Assembly: GCA_007844125.1 (NCBI GenBank)
Contig: CM017567.1
Location: 39,845,176 to 39,909,175, forward strand
Reading direction: 5' to 3'
Length of the DNA stretch: 64,000 nucleotides
DNA from: Sinonovacula constricta
Taxonomy: Eukaryota > Mollusca > Bivalvia > Cardiida > Solecurtidae
In this document: piece by piece, positions 45,424 through 57,084 of the stretch
Position numbering within the stretch: position 1 is the stretch's first letter
How the letters are laid out: each line of letters starts with the position of its first letter
The notes under the pieces: generated by a model
The model's database searches: none
Seen by the model: the letters and a program-made list of their open reading frames with translations, nothing else
Told to the model about the DNA's origin: nothing
Position numbers and translations under genes: made by a program

Positions 45424-45540
45424 TTCAAATTTGTACTTTATATTCAAATTTGTACTTTACCTTCAAATTTGTACTATACATTCAAATTTGTACTTTACAT
45501 TCAAATTTGCACTTAACATTTAAACTTGTACTTTATATTC
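45424..45540. repeat. 19-bp tandem repeat, 6 copies
   Basis: 'ttcaaatttgtac' starts at 45424, 45443, 45462, 45481 and 45500, with a mutated sixth at 45519. Confidence 0.9.
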
Positions 45541-45544
45541 ATTG

Positions 45545-46530
45545 ATTAAGTGTGAATTAAGTTTTGCGTTAAACATTAACATGATTCTTGTAAAATCACA
45601 AAAAAAAATAGAAATAAAGATAAGGTAGAATTTTGGTAATCCATTGAACACATGAATTGTTGGCAAGTTCAGTCATTTTTTTACTTCTTTTTTTTGTGGT
45701 TGGATTTGCTTCTGTTGTATGTGGTTTGTCCTGATTGCAGGTGCTTACTTGCAGTGCTTTCTCTCATATAATAATGGGAGAAAAAAGAGATATAGGTTCA
45801 ATATGAAATAATGAAGGAATATAAAGATTTGAAACGAGAATGTTAAGTGTCGGAGCAGCTGTTTATTTACATATTATGACTAATGGTATGAGAATGAGGA
45901 AATAAGGAAATAATATTTTAAAGTGGTCATTTTGACAAATTAATTCTCTTAGCCTGTTTAGTCAGGCTTAGGGTTAGTAGTGAAGATTATACTGTTGTTA
46001 TGATATTCATATGATGATCTAAAGAAAAGTCATAACTAGTACTTGCATACATTTTTTTTTCTTGTTTTTCAATTGAATTGACATCTGTTAAAAAAAAAAT
46101 GATACAACATGGTACTGCAAAGACACTCAGCCTAATTGTCAAAAAATATCAAACAAAATATAAAACAAGTTTTTCTATGATCTTTCCCTACAAAATTCAA
46201 CATGTAATAGCCACAATATGTCAGCACTGTGAACTTAACAGGTGGCCAAGCTGTGTGCGTAGGTGCAAGGCATTATGGACATTATTTTATGTTCGTATAA
46301 ATATAAAGATTTGGAGTGCAGGAACACAAATCGCTTTCATATGCAAATGTTTAGCATGATTGTATAGTGGTGATCAGAATCTAGTTTACTCTTCTCTCTG
46401 TATGTAGAACGGAGAGGAAAACTCTTGACAAGATATGGTCAAGTCTTGAGTAATTTATGAGGGGTTATTTTTGACATCCATGGTCACCTCAGGTATGCAG
46501 AGGGATATACATTTGCACCAGTTTCACCAA
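45545..46530. other. AT-rich non-coding stretch
   Basis: The open frame at 46078-46359 is A-rich, with no family or splice support. Nothing else seen. Confidence 0.4.
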
Positions 46531-46533
46531 CAT

Positions 46534-46755
46534 AGACCTTCTAAGTCTGGTTGTGTTTGTTTTATCTTCTAGTCCAGGTAAAAACTTTCCTGCAGTACGC
46601 TCTTCAGACCTTCTAAGTCTCTCATTACATGCGTTTTATCTTGCAGTCAGAGAGTAAACTTTCATGTAATGTGGCCCTCAGACCTCAGCCTCTCATGACA
46701 TGAGTTTTATCTTCCAGTCAGGGTTAAAACTTTCCGGTTATAAGGTCTTGAACCC
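46534..46755. repeat. Tandem repeat of about 73 bp, 3 copies
   Basis: 'agacct' blocks at 46534, 46606 and 46680 each lead into 'gttttatctt.cagtc' and 'taaaactttcc'. Confidence 0.75.
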
Positions 46756-47335
46756 ATAGCCTGCTCTTTAATATGCATAACATGTGTTTTTATGTATCTG
46801 AAAGATTGTAGGTTGGGTGATATACCAATAAAGAACATTTACTATATATATCAAATCAACATCAATCAATAGTAAAAGATTTACATTCTCTTGCACCTGT
46901 TGTTTCTGTTGATACTGTTGCTGACTAGCTTGATTGAGTACCGGTATATTATTAGGCTTTGTTGTTGCTTTAAGATTATAACTGTCCAATCATCACATAA
47001 TCTGACAATTTATAATGTTCAAATCAGTATCCTGGCCAGTACATATGTGGTACTGGCATTCAAAAATAATTCTTCGTAAGTAGACCTTAATAAGTTTTTA
47101 TCCTAATTGCTGTCGGTCGGAGAAGTGAGATTTACATTTTGGCCCGTTATAGCAACTTTTTGTTCTGTTTTGTATACAAGTAGCAAGATGTTGTTCTGTT
47201 TTGTATACAAATACAGTCCAATAACTCTCACGCTTTTCTTTCCATAATTCTGCATTTTCAGTATTATGTTTTTCTTTTTCATCAGAAAATGTTAAAAACA
47301 AACTTTGCCAACACTATTTTTTCATCCTGTAGAAT

Positions 47336-47800
47336 ACCAAGTGTTATGTGCTATAAGTGCATAGTGTTATATGCTGTAAGTACATGGTGTCATGTGCTAT
47401 AAGTACGTACTGTTATGTGCTATAGGTACATGGTGTTATATGCTGTAAATACATAGTGTTATATGCTGTAAGTAAATTATGTTATATGCTGTAAGTACAT
47501 AGTATTATATGCTGTAAGTATACATAGTGTTATGTGCCATATGTACATAGTGTTATATGCTGTAAGTAAATTATGTTATATGCTGTAAGTACATAGTATT
47601 ATATGCTGTAAGTATACATAGTGTTATGTGCCATATATACATAGTGTTATGTGCTGTAAGTATATGATGTTATGTGCTGTTAGTACAAAGTGTTTTGTGC
47701 CGTAAGTACATAGTGTTTTGTGCTGTTAGTACAAAGTGTTATGTGCCGTAAGTATCGGTATATGATGTTATGTGCTGTAAGTACATGGTATTCATATTTG
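47336..47800. repeat. 23-bp tandem array, about 20 units
   Basis: The unit is 'gtgttatgtgctgtaagtac' + ata. A 23-bp step is seen at 47341, 47364 and 47387. A block with 'gtaagtatacatag' and 'gtgccatatgtacatag' is itself repeated (about 47470 and 47580). It is unrelated in sequence to the 23-bp array at 52.4 kb. Confidence 0.9.
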
Positions 47801-48111
47801 CAATCAGAGTGTTAGTATATAATTGTGGAAGGAATAAAACCAACTGTATTTTTATTAACCATAAAGTTTTATGACCGTTTACAGGTAAAGTGTTGTTATT
47901 GTAAGTAACTTTCTCCACCCAGAAAGTACGACATCATCTTTTGTTGATTTATGGATGGAATGTTTGGTCCACTTGATGTCTTTGTCCTACTGCTGGAAGG
48001 TAGACCTAAAATTTCTTAAGCCTTTTCATGCTACATTTATTACTAAACAATACTAAATCTCAATTATTTGGTTACAGCTACCTGCAAAAGTTTCTGTTGT
48101 TGTTTTTTGCT

Positions 48112-48191
48112 AGGGACTTGGCAACAGATAGTGTTTATTCTGATCAGACAGCTCCCAGCAGGCCTAGCTGATCTGGATATGTATTATTTGT
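48112..48191. mobile_element. FB-1 foldback copy
   Basis: 'agatagtgtttattctgatc' 'agacagctccc' opposes 'agctgatctggatatgtatt' 'atttg'. Confidence 0.65.
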
Positions 48192-48201
48192 CTAACTCAA
48201 G

Positions 48202-48423
48202 GCTCGTATTCACCAACCATTCTTAAGTAAGAATTGCTCAGATCATGGATTCCAATCCACAATATCTTCATTATGTATTTAGCTACATATCTGTAACTTT
48301 GCTTCTTTCAGCGTAAAATCACATTGAAACTCCATAAATAAGCTTATTTTTGTTGGTATGAAAATTGTGACTTGGGCTTAAGTTATGACTTAGGCTTGAG
48401 AATGGTTGGTGAATAGAGGTGCC
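48202..48423. mobile_element. MITE-2, complete
   Basis: It has ends 'gctcgtattcaccaaccatt' and 'gagaatggttggtgaatag' (inverted). It contains the uninterrupted 'aatccacaatatcttcatta' that is the empty site for the SINE-A at 13.3 kb. It has a small internal duplication of 'gacttgggctta' type near the right end. Confidence 0.8.
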
Positions 48424-48837
48424 TATCAATTTGTGCTACGCAGGATAAGAGTTAATCCTAAATTGGTTTTAAATTGATAAAAGTTACTTAAATAAATGAA
48501 CATTTGAGAAAATCTTGGGTGAAGTAGTATATTGGTTCGACATTTTATTGAAAATAGAAGTTGTAAAGTTTAAGTTCTTTTTTTAAATTTTAAATCTAAG
48601 TACTCTAATTTCATTTTAATTTACTTCCAGTAGAAGGCTTGAGAAGAAAGGTATCAACAAGTTCATTATCCACAATACATTTAACAATTTTTTGTTGGAT
48701 ACAAAAGACTAGAACTGCTACAGTCTTTGTCATCTTCTTACATCCCAAAGCAAATCTGCCTAGGCAGCTTTCTTATTCTAAATTTTATTTCTCAAAGCAA
48801 ATCTTCCTAGACAGATTGCTAGAGACTCAGAAACAGT

Positions 48838-48915
48838 GAAGCTCCTCGTCCAGCAGCTGCCAAGGGGAGGTTTGCTGATCTGGATCTATGTTTTGTTGCA
48901 TAATCTTGATTTATT
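48838..48915. mobile_element. FB-1 right half, 75 bp upstream of the par-3 exon
   Basis: 'cagcagctgccaaggggagg' 'tttgctgatctggatctatg' 'ttttgttgc' matches FB-1. It lies just before the acceptor region but does not reach it. Confidence 0.5.
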
Positions 48916-48990
48916 CATGCCTTAGCAGGCTAAGAGCTAGAGGTATATTTTATTACCAGTTCCTTAACAATCACTTTTGTCTATTTCCAG

Positions 48991-49188
48991 GACGAGTCCC
49001 ACCCCCCAAAGAATGATGCCCACAAGCCAGTCATCAAGAGCAACATGGCGCAGAAAGAGAAAGAAAAGACGCCACCTTTCAGTCGATTTGCCAGGGACTC
49101 CTGGAGACAGTCGCTCGGCAATCAACCTAACATGCTGAAGTGGTTTGAAGCCCAGGAGCGGCAAGAAGATAGATTAAAAGATGCTCAG
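48991..49188 (+). CDS. par-3: Par-3 (PARD3/Bazooka) polarity scaffold, internal exon upstream of PDZ1
   Basis: This internal exon of 66 codons is open in one frame, with acceptor tctatttccag and donor CAG|gtgagt, phase 0 at both ends. The first third is charged and lysine-rich. Residues 30-60 of the joined peptide carry F-S-R-F-A-R-D (30-36), R-Q-S-L (39-42) and K-W-F-E-A-Q-E (50-56). This spacing matches the short block that precedes PDZ1 in vertebrate PARD3 (F-Q-R-D, R-S-S-L, K-W-L-E-K-Q-E). Par-3 is a cortical scaffold that works with Par-6 and aPKC at apical junctions and in asymmetric division. Base composition is clearly richer in G+C than the flanking introns. The family call rests mainly on the PDZ exons downstream, which join in frame. 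The upstream N-terminal (CR1/PB1-like) exons were not found. Confidence 0.85.
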
Positions 49189-49743
49189 GTGAGTTAGCAG
49201 TTTGATATCCTTATACCACACTCCTTAGTCCAGTTACACATTGCAATGCTGCATATACACTACTGTCTATATATTCCAGATGTAAAAATACTACAAGCAA
49301 TTTTATTTTTTGAAACGATTGCCACAATTTAAAACAAGGATGTGAAAAAGATAAATTATATCGAAGTCAAAATAATATATATGATATATTTACTCTTGAA
49401 TATATTGTCAGTTCTTTTTCTTCCCTGGTGTAAAAAAAACACAACATGTTAAGGAGCTACTGAAGTAGCCAGAGCATTCAGATATATTATTCTGCTTTCC
49501 GAAAAAACATTGTCATGACTTCACATTTTCTTGTGATTTCATTTTCATCATCAGGAAATTTACGGAAAAGTCTCGGTTTTATTATTTTATATCAGAAAAT
49601 TAGCCAATAAGGATAATACATGAACATTACATTTCTTTGTTCATAATCAATTTTTGTCCGATACAGAAACTTTTGATCCAGTACATCTATTGAATCTAAA
49701 TTACCAGTATTCAATATATATCTCATTTATATCGCATACCTAA

Positions 49744-50058
49744 GGACCTGGTAGCGCAATCGGCAGAGCATCGGCTCCAGGTACGGGAGGCCCTGGGTTC
49801 AACTCCAGGCTGGTACATACCAAAGTTGTTAAAAATGGTAGTGGTATAGTTCCCTTGTTAACGTTCAAGCAAATATAAGGGTAGTTTCACGACGGGTTGG
49901 CCTGGTGTCAGGATAATGTGACTGGGTGTGATATCATGCCAGGTGTTCATGGCACGCTATACACAGTGAAGGCAGCACTATATATGCTTCAAGTGGACAC
50001 CGTCTCCAGATAACTGAAATACTGTTGCTGGGATGATTAACCCAATAAATAAATAAAT
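49744..50058 (+). mobile_element. SINE-A, full length, in par-3 intron
   Basis: It runs from the head GGACCTGGTAGCGCAATCGG to the tail 'ccaataaataaataaata'. A possible target duplication, GCATACC, lies at both edges. Confidence 0.9.
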
Positions 50059-50502
50059 ATTGCATACCGGTACGGAGCCCTCTAATCAAGCTTCCAACCA
50101 ACAAACAACAGAGGTTTAAAGATCAGTTCAAGTTGACCTGAAATGTGGGGAGACGATATCAGATTTCAAAATGTTTAAACAATGTTAAATACTATATGTT
50201 TCAGAAAATGTATAATCCCTTGGTGTCTTGGTCTTGTAAATTTATTAAAAAAAACATAATTTGTGTTACGTCAAGTCGAACTTATGCCTCATATCTTTAA
50301 AGATACTTCTTGTTTAGCATAATATCACAAATTTCTAGTTGGCAGGTGTATAAATTTTTTATTGTACAAATATCTTATGTTTTATTAAAATTTTTCAATC
50401 GCAAATTTTGACTCTGTTGCATACATCCTTTCATTGCAACTTAGTTTTAGTAAAGGTTGTGCAAGGGATTTGTGAAATTTTCAGCCACAACCAGTCCTGT
50501 GA

Positions 50503-50754
50503 CGTCGGCTTGCGGATTGGGAGGTCGTGGGTTCGAACCCCGGCCGGGTCTAACCAAAGACTTTAAAGTTGGTAGTAGTGGCTTCCCTCCTAACGCTCGG
50601 GGCTAATGGGACAGCATTACGTCTGACTCGTTGGTGTCAGTATAATGGACCGGCCGGGTTCAGTCCTTGGGCACCTCATAAGTGTCCCTGTGCTATAATG
50701 ATAGAAATGTCGCTGCGCAGTATCGGCAAAAATGCCGGCTAATCCCATCCCATC
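50503..50754 (+). mobile_element. 5'-truncated SINE-B with 12-bp target duplication, in par-3 intron
   Basis: It begins inside the head at 'cgtcggcttgcggattggga', so the box A region is missing. It ends 'ggctaatcccatcccatc'. CCAGTCCTGTGA flanks it at 50491-50502 and 50755-50766. Confidence 0.92.
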
Positions 50755-50881
50755 CCAGTCCTGTGAAGCAAAACTGTGTGGTTTGTGTGTTTACAATGCA
50801 AGGTTTTGTAAAACTGTGAGTCTTTCAGCTATGTATCACACATGTTCATGCATATATAACAACTAATAAACAAATATACAT

Positions 50882-51096
50882 GTTTCCTTGCTAACGTTTA
50901 AGCAAATATAAGGGTAGTTCCACCATTGGTTGGCCAGATGTCAGGATAATGTGACTGGGTATGGTATCATGCCAGGTGTTCACAGCATGCTATATACAGT
51001 AAAAGCAGCACTATATCTGCTTCAAGTGGACACCGTCTCCAGATAACTAAAATACTGTTGGTGGGACAATAAACTAAATACACAATAAACAAACAA
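50882..51096 (+). mobile_element. SINE-A, 5'-truncated, in par-3 intron
   Basis: It starts at 'tttccttgctaacgtttaag' and ends 'gggacaataaactaaat' and 'acacaataaac'. It has no head. Confidence 0.85.
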
Positions 51097-51182
51097 ATAT
51101 ACATGCAGCATGTACATACTTGAAACACACAGGGAAGTGATTTATACAACTGTGTTACCTTGATAGGAAACATTATTATTAA

Positions 51183-51300
51183 ACTATTGTTGTTGTTGCT
51201 GCTGCTATTTTCATTATTGTTATAATTAATAATGTATTTATATATATTATTTTTTTTATTATTATTATTATTATTATCATCATTGTTGTTGTTGTCATCA
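51183..51300. repeat. (TTG)n / (ATT)n microsatellite
   Basis: A degenerate trinucleotide tract in the par-3 intron. Confidence 0.75.
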
Positions 51301-51570
51301 TTTTAAAATTCAGACAGAACTTCATGTTTATACATCTTTGACTGAGCTGAAAAAAAATAACAAAAATAAGAACACATTGCAAGTACAGAAATGATTATCT
51401 GTACCTTAAATAGCAATCTGTTTCTATAGTAACCACCTTCACCTAAAATGATACTCAAATGAAAAACTAAAACAATGATCTTTTACCTAATTTATAAAAA
51501 ATGATATTATTTATTAGAATCTATAAATAGTCATCTGTCAAATGATTATTTTGCCCCTATTTTTATGCAG

Positions 51571-51668
51571 AACCATAGTCCAGTGAGATCTGCAGTGAGT
51601 CCAGACAGAGGGGAGATAACTCTAGAGAAGCCTGGCAAACCTCCAGTTCCTTCCCCTGTGAAACAGAA
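51571..51668 (+). CDS. par-3: Par-3 Pro/Ser linker exon between the conserved block and PDZ1
   Basis: This is a 98-nt exon: 32 full codons plus two bases. The acceptor is tttttatgcag and the donor is AA|gtaggt. Reading on without splicing meets a TAG after AAG, so the donor is forced to fall before that stop. The peptide is low in hydrophobics, with two S-P sites near its start (SPVRS, VSPDR) and a K-P-P-V-P-S-P-V run at its end. It is a flexible linker and possible phosphorylation or SH3-binding region (inference). The split lysine codon AA+A is completed by the next exon. The linker is weakly conserved in the family, so this exon is supported by frame, splice sites and position rather than by direct similarity. 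Confidence 0.75.
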
Positions 51669-52324
51669 GTAGGTATTTTTGTTTGGAGGAGAGAAATCAG
51701 ATAAAGCATGAAAAGGATGTAAAATTCCGTAAAACAGGCTGAAAAATAAAAACACGGTGGTGAGTTTAATACAGCACATATTTCTAGATTTCGGCTACCT
51801 GGTTAGTAGGGAAATTTCTAAAAAATTATAAAACACACATCATTTAAGTTAAGTTAAATTTAGTTAAAAGTGAAATTGACACTGTTATTCTTAGGATTAT
51901 TGGAATAATTGACAACTTTATGTGGACAGATGATGAGTAAAGACAGTGTTTTATCTAACAAACATGTTTTTAAATAATTTGTTCCTTCTTTTTTTTCCTG
52001 AAAATCATGTTGGGGTGGGGTGGGGGGCATTTATTAGGGAGGGGGCATTTATTACGAAGTTTACAGTATATTAGGAAATCAGTCTTTAAGTGTAAATGAA
52101 TATTTATAAGGATGAGGGTTGATCCAAAAGTTCTTATCCTTATTACCTTGCCTGTTAGACATAATTATATCACATGACACCTTGAGTGTTATTGTGACCT
52201 AAGGCCTTTGACACATCAAGTGACAGTAGGTATTGTTTGTTCAGGTCTGGAATAATCCCATGAGACTATTAGGAAAATAAGAGAACAGCTTCTTGTACTC
52301 TAAGCCTTCTGGCACAAATAGGCC

Positions 52325-52401
52325 GGGCTTATGCAGATAGTGTAGATCCAGTTTAGCTAGGTCCAGCTGTTTAATCAGGATTTGCTCTATTTGCTGCTGA
52401 A
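52325..52401. mobile_element. FB-1 element at the left of the 23-bp array
   Basis: 'gcttatgcagatagtgtaga' 'tccagtttagctag' is the left arm and 'aatcaggatttgctctattt' 'gctgctgaatctctg' the right arm. The array starts in the right arm's outer edge. Confidence 0.7.
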
Positions 52402-55400
52402 TCTCTGACTATAGATACTTTCCATGTCTGGCTATAGATACTTTCCATGTCTGGCTATAGGTACTTTCCATGTCTGGCTATAGATACTTTCCATGAGATA
52501 CTTTTGTATCCATGTCTGGCTATAGATACTTTCCATGTCTGGCTATAGATACTTTCCATGTCTGGCTATAGGTACTTTCCATGTCTGGCTATAGATACTT
52601 TCCATGTCTGGCTATAGATACTTTCCATGTCTGGCTATAGATACTTTCCATGTCTGGCTATAGATACTTTCCATGTCTGGCTATAGGTACTTTCCATGTC
52701 TGGCTATAGGTACTTTCCATGTCTGGCTATAGATACTTTCCATGTCTGGCTATAGATACTTTCCATTTCTGGCTGTAGATACTTTCCATGTCTGGCTATA
52801 GATACTTTCCATGTCTGTCTATAGATACTTTCCATGTCTGGCTATAGATACTTTCCATGTCTGGCTGTAGATACTTTCCATGTCTGGCTATAGATACTTT
52901 CCATGTCTGGTTATAGGTACTTTCCATGTCTGGCTATAGGTACTTTCCATGTCTGGCTATAGGTACTTTCCATGTCTGGCTATAGGTACTTTCCATGTCT
53001 GGCTATAGATACTTTCCATGTCTGGCTGTAGATACTTTCCATGTCTGGCTATAGATACTTTCCATGTCTGTCTATAGATACTTTCCATGTCTGGCTATAG
53101 ATACTTTCCATGTCTGGCTATAGGTACTTTCCATGTCTGGCTATAGGTACTTTCCATGTCTGGCTATAGATACTTTCCATGTCTGGCTATAGGTACTTTC
53201 CATGTCTAACTATAGATACTTTCCATGTCTGGCTATAGATACTTTCCATGTCTGGCTATAGGTACTTTCCATGTCTGGCTATAGATACTTTCCATGTCTG
53301 GCTATAGGTACTTTCCATGTCTGGCTATAGATACTTTCCATGTCTGGCTATAGGTACTTTCCATGTCTGGCTATAGGTACTTTCCATGTCTGGCTATAGA
53401 TACTTTCCATGTCTGGCTATAGATACTTTCCATGTCTGGCTATAGATACTTTCCATGTCTGGCTATAGATACTTTCCATGTCTGGCTATAGGTACTTTCC
53501 ATGTCTGGCTATAGGTACTTTCCATGTCTGGCTATAGATACTTTCCATGTCTGGCTATAGATACTTTCCATGTCTGGCTATAGATACTTTCCATGTCTGG
53601 CTATAGATACTTTCCATGTCTGGCTATAGGTACTTTCCATGTCTGGCTATAGATACTTTCCATGTCTGGCTATAGGTACTTTCCATGTCTGGCTATAGGT
53701 ACTTTCCATGTCTGGCTATAGATACTTTCCATGTCTGGCTATAGATACTTTCCATGTCTGGCTATAGATACTTTCCATGTCTGGCTATAGATACTTTCCA
53801 TGTCTGGCTATAGGTACTTTCCATGTCTGGCTATAGATACTTTCCATGTCTGGCTATAGGTACTTTCCATGTCTAACTATAGATACTTTCCATGTCTGTC
53901 TATAGATACTTTCCATGTCTGGCTATAGATACTTTCCATGTCTAACTATAGATACTTTCCATGTCTAACTATAGGTACTTTCCATGTCTGGCTATAGATA
54001 CTTTCCATGTCTGGCTATAGGTACTTTCCATGTCTGGCTATAGATACTTTCCATGTCTGGCTATAGGTACTTTCCATGTCTAACTATAGATACTTTCCAT
54101 GTCTGTCTATAGATACTTTCCATGTCTGGCTATAGGTACTTTCCATGTCTGGCTATAGGTACTTTCCATGTCTGTCTATAGATACTTTCCATGTCTGGCT
54201 ATAGATACTTTCCATGTCTGGCTATAGGTACTTTCCATGTCTGGCTATAGGTACTTTCCATGTCTGGCTATAGGTACTTTCCATGTCTGGCTATAGATAC
54301 TTTCCATGTCTGGCTATAGGTACTTTCCATGTCTAACTATAGATACTTTCCATGTCTGTCTATAGATACTTTCCATGTCTGGCTATAGGTACTTTCCATG
54401 TCTGGCTATAGGTACTTTCCATGTCTGTCTATAGATACTTTCCATGTCTGTCTATAGATACTTTCCATGTCTAACTATAGATACTTTCCATGTCTGGCTA
54501 TAGGTACTTTCCATGTCTAACTATAAATACTTTCCATGTCTGTCTATAGATACTTTCCATGTCTGGCTATAGATACTTTCCATGTCTGGCTATAGGTACT
54601 TTCCATGTCTGTCTATAGATACTTTCCATGTCTGGCTATAGATACTTTCCATGTCTGGCTATAGATACTTTCCATGTCTGGCTATAGGTACTTTCCATGT
54701 CTGGCTATAGGTACTTTCCATGTCTAACTATAGATACTTTCCATGTCTGTCTATAGATACTTTCCATGTCTGGCTATAGGTACTTTCCATGTCTGGCTAT
54801 AGATACTTTCCATGTCTGGCTATAGGTACTTTCCATGTCTGGCTATAGATACTTTCCATGTCTAACTATAGATACTTTCCATGTCTAACTATAGATACTT
54901 TCCATGTCTGGCTATAGATACTTTCCATGTCTGTCTATAGAAACTTTCCATGTCTGGCTATAGATACTTTCCATGTCTGGCTATAGATACTTTCCATGTC
55001 TGGCTATAGGTACTTTCCATGTCTGGCTATATATACTTTCCATGTCTGACTATAGATACTTTCCATGTCTGTCTATAGATACTTTTCATGTCTGGCTATA
55101 GGTACTTTCCATGTCTGGCTATAGGTACTTTCCATGTCTGGCTATAGGTACTTTCCATGTCTGGCTATAGGTACTTTCCATGTCTGGCTATAGATACTTT
55201 CCATGTCTGGCTATAGATACTTTCCAGGCTATAGATACTTTCCATGTCTGGCTATAGATACTTTCCATGTCTGGCTATCGATACTTTCCATGTCTGGCTA
55301 TAGATACTTTCCATGTCTGGCTATAGATACTTACTTTCCATGTCTGGCTATAGATACTTTCCATGTCTGGCTATAGATACTTTCCATGTCTGGCTGTAGA

Positions 55401-57084
55401 TACTTTCCATGTCTGGCTATAGGTACTTTCCATGTCTGGCTATAGGTACTTTCCATGTCTGGCTGTAGATACTTTCCATGTCTGGCTGTAGATACTTTCC
55501 ATGTCTGGCTATAGGTACTTTCCATGTCTGGCTATAGATACTTTCCATGTCTAACTATAGGTACTTTCCATGTCTGGCTATAGATACTTTCCATGTCTGG
55601 CTATAGGTACTTTCCATGTCTGGCTATAGATACTTTCCATGTCTGGCTATAGGTACTTTCCATGTCTGGCTATAGATACTTTCCATGTCTAACTATAGGT
55701 ACTTTCCATGTCTGGCTATAGATACTTTCCATGTCTAACTATAGATACTTTCCATGTCTGGCTGTAGATACTTTCCATGTCTGGCTATAGGTACTTTCCA
55801 TGTCTGGCTATAGGTACTTTCCATGTCTGGCTATAGGTACTTTCCATGTCTGGCTATAGATACTTTCCATGTCTGGCTATAGATACTTTCCATGTCTGGC
55901 TATAGGTACTTTCCATGTCTGGCTATAGATACTTTCCATGTCTGGCTATAGATACTTTCCATCTCTGGCTATAGATACTTTCCATGTCTGTCTATAGATA
56001 CTTTCCATGTCTGGCTATAGATACTTTCCATGTCTGGCTATAGATACTTTCCATGTCTGGCTATAGATACTTTCCATGTCTGTCTATAGGTACTTTCCAT
56101 GTCTGGCTATAGGTACTTCCATGTCTGGCTATAGATACTTTCCATGTCTGTCTATAGATACTTTCCATGTCTGGCTATAGATACTTTCCATGTCTGGCTA
56201 TAGATACTTTCCATGTCTGGCTATAGATACTTTCCATGTCTGTCTATAGATACTTTCCATGTCTGGCTATAGGTACTTTCCATGTCTGGCTGTAGGTACT
56301 TTCCATGTCTGGCTATAGGTACTTCCATGTCTGGCTATAGATACTTTTCATGTCTGGCTATAGATACTTTCCATGTCTGGCTATAGATACTTTCCATGTC
56401 TGGCTATAGATACTTTCCATGTCTGGCTATAGATACTTTCCATGGCTGGCTATAGATACTTTCCATGTCTGGCTATAGATACTTTCCATGGCTGGCTATA
56501 GATACTTTCCATGTCTGGCTGTAGATACTTTCCATGGCTGGCTATAGATACTTTCCATGTCTGGCTATAGATACTTTCCATGGCTGGCTATAGGTACTTT
56601 CCATGTCTGGCTATAGATACTTTCCATGTCTGTCTATAGGTACTTTCCATGGCTGGCTATAGATACTTTCCATGGCTGGCTATAGATACTTTCCATGTCT
56701 GGCTATAGATACTTTCCATGGCTGGCTATAGATACTTTCCATGTCTGGCTATAGATACTTTCCATGGCTGGCTATAGATACTTTCCATGTCTGGCTATAG
56801 ATACTTTCCATGTCTGGCTATAGATACTTTCCATGGCTGGCTATAGATACTTTCCATGTCTGGCTATAGATACTTTCCATGGCTGGCTATAGGTACTTTC
56901 CATGTCTGGCTATAGATACTTTCCATGTCTGTCTATAGGTACTTTCCATGTCTGGCTATAGGTACTTTCCATGGCTGGCTATAGATACTTTCCATGTCTG
57001 GCTATATACTTTCCATGTCTGGCTATAGATACTTTCCATGTCTGGCTATATACTTTCCATGTCTGGCTATAGATACTTTCCATG
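52402..57084. repeat. 23-bp satellite-like array, about 200 units, in par-3 intron
   Basis: The unit is 'tggctatagatactttccat' + gtc. Main variants are ataggta, ctgtctat, ctaactat, ctggctgtag and ccatggctgg. The pair 'gtctaactatagatac' followed by 'gtctgtctatag' recurs at 53871, 54078, 54331, 54515 and 54722 (steps of 9, 11, 8 and 9 units). The ccatggctgg variant is confined to about 56440-56970, often alternating with the common unit. A few units lost 1-4 bp (near 55225, 56115, 56321, 57005). It has no coding sense. Confidence 0.97.

Noticed and set aside
46078..46359. 93-codon open frame, plus strand
   Set aside because: It opens in a poly(A) tract and has no recognisable domain or intron boundaries.
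48639..48839. 66-codon open frame just upstream of the par-3 exon
   Set aside because: It is in a different context from the exon (no donor, low complexity, overlaps FB-1-like DNA) and does not join in frame with the Par-3 peptide.
55331..55525. Minus-strand open frame with repeated Y-S-Q-T-W-K-V
   Set aside because: It is a stretch of the 23-bp array where three units (69 bp) keep frame. Its neighbours lose it at single-base variants.
52402..57084. CRISPR array (also considered for 22.2, 23.5 and 38.6 kb)
   Set aside because: The repeats are contiguous with no unique spacers, there are no cas genes, and the context is an animal gene.
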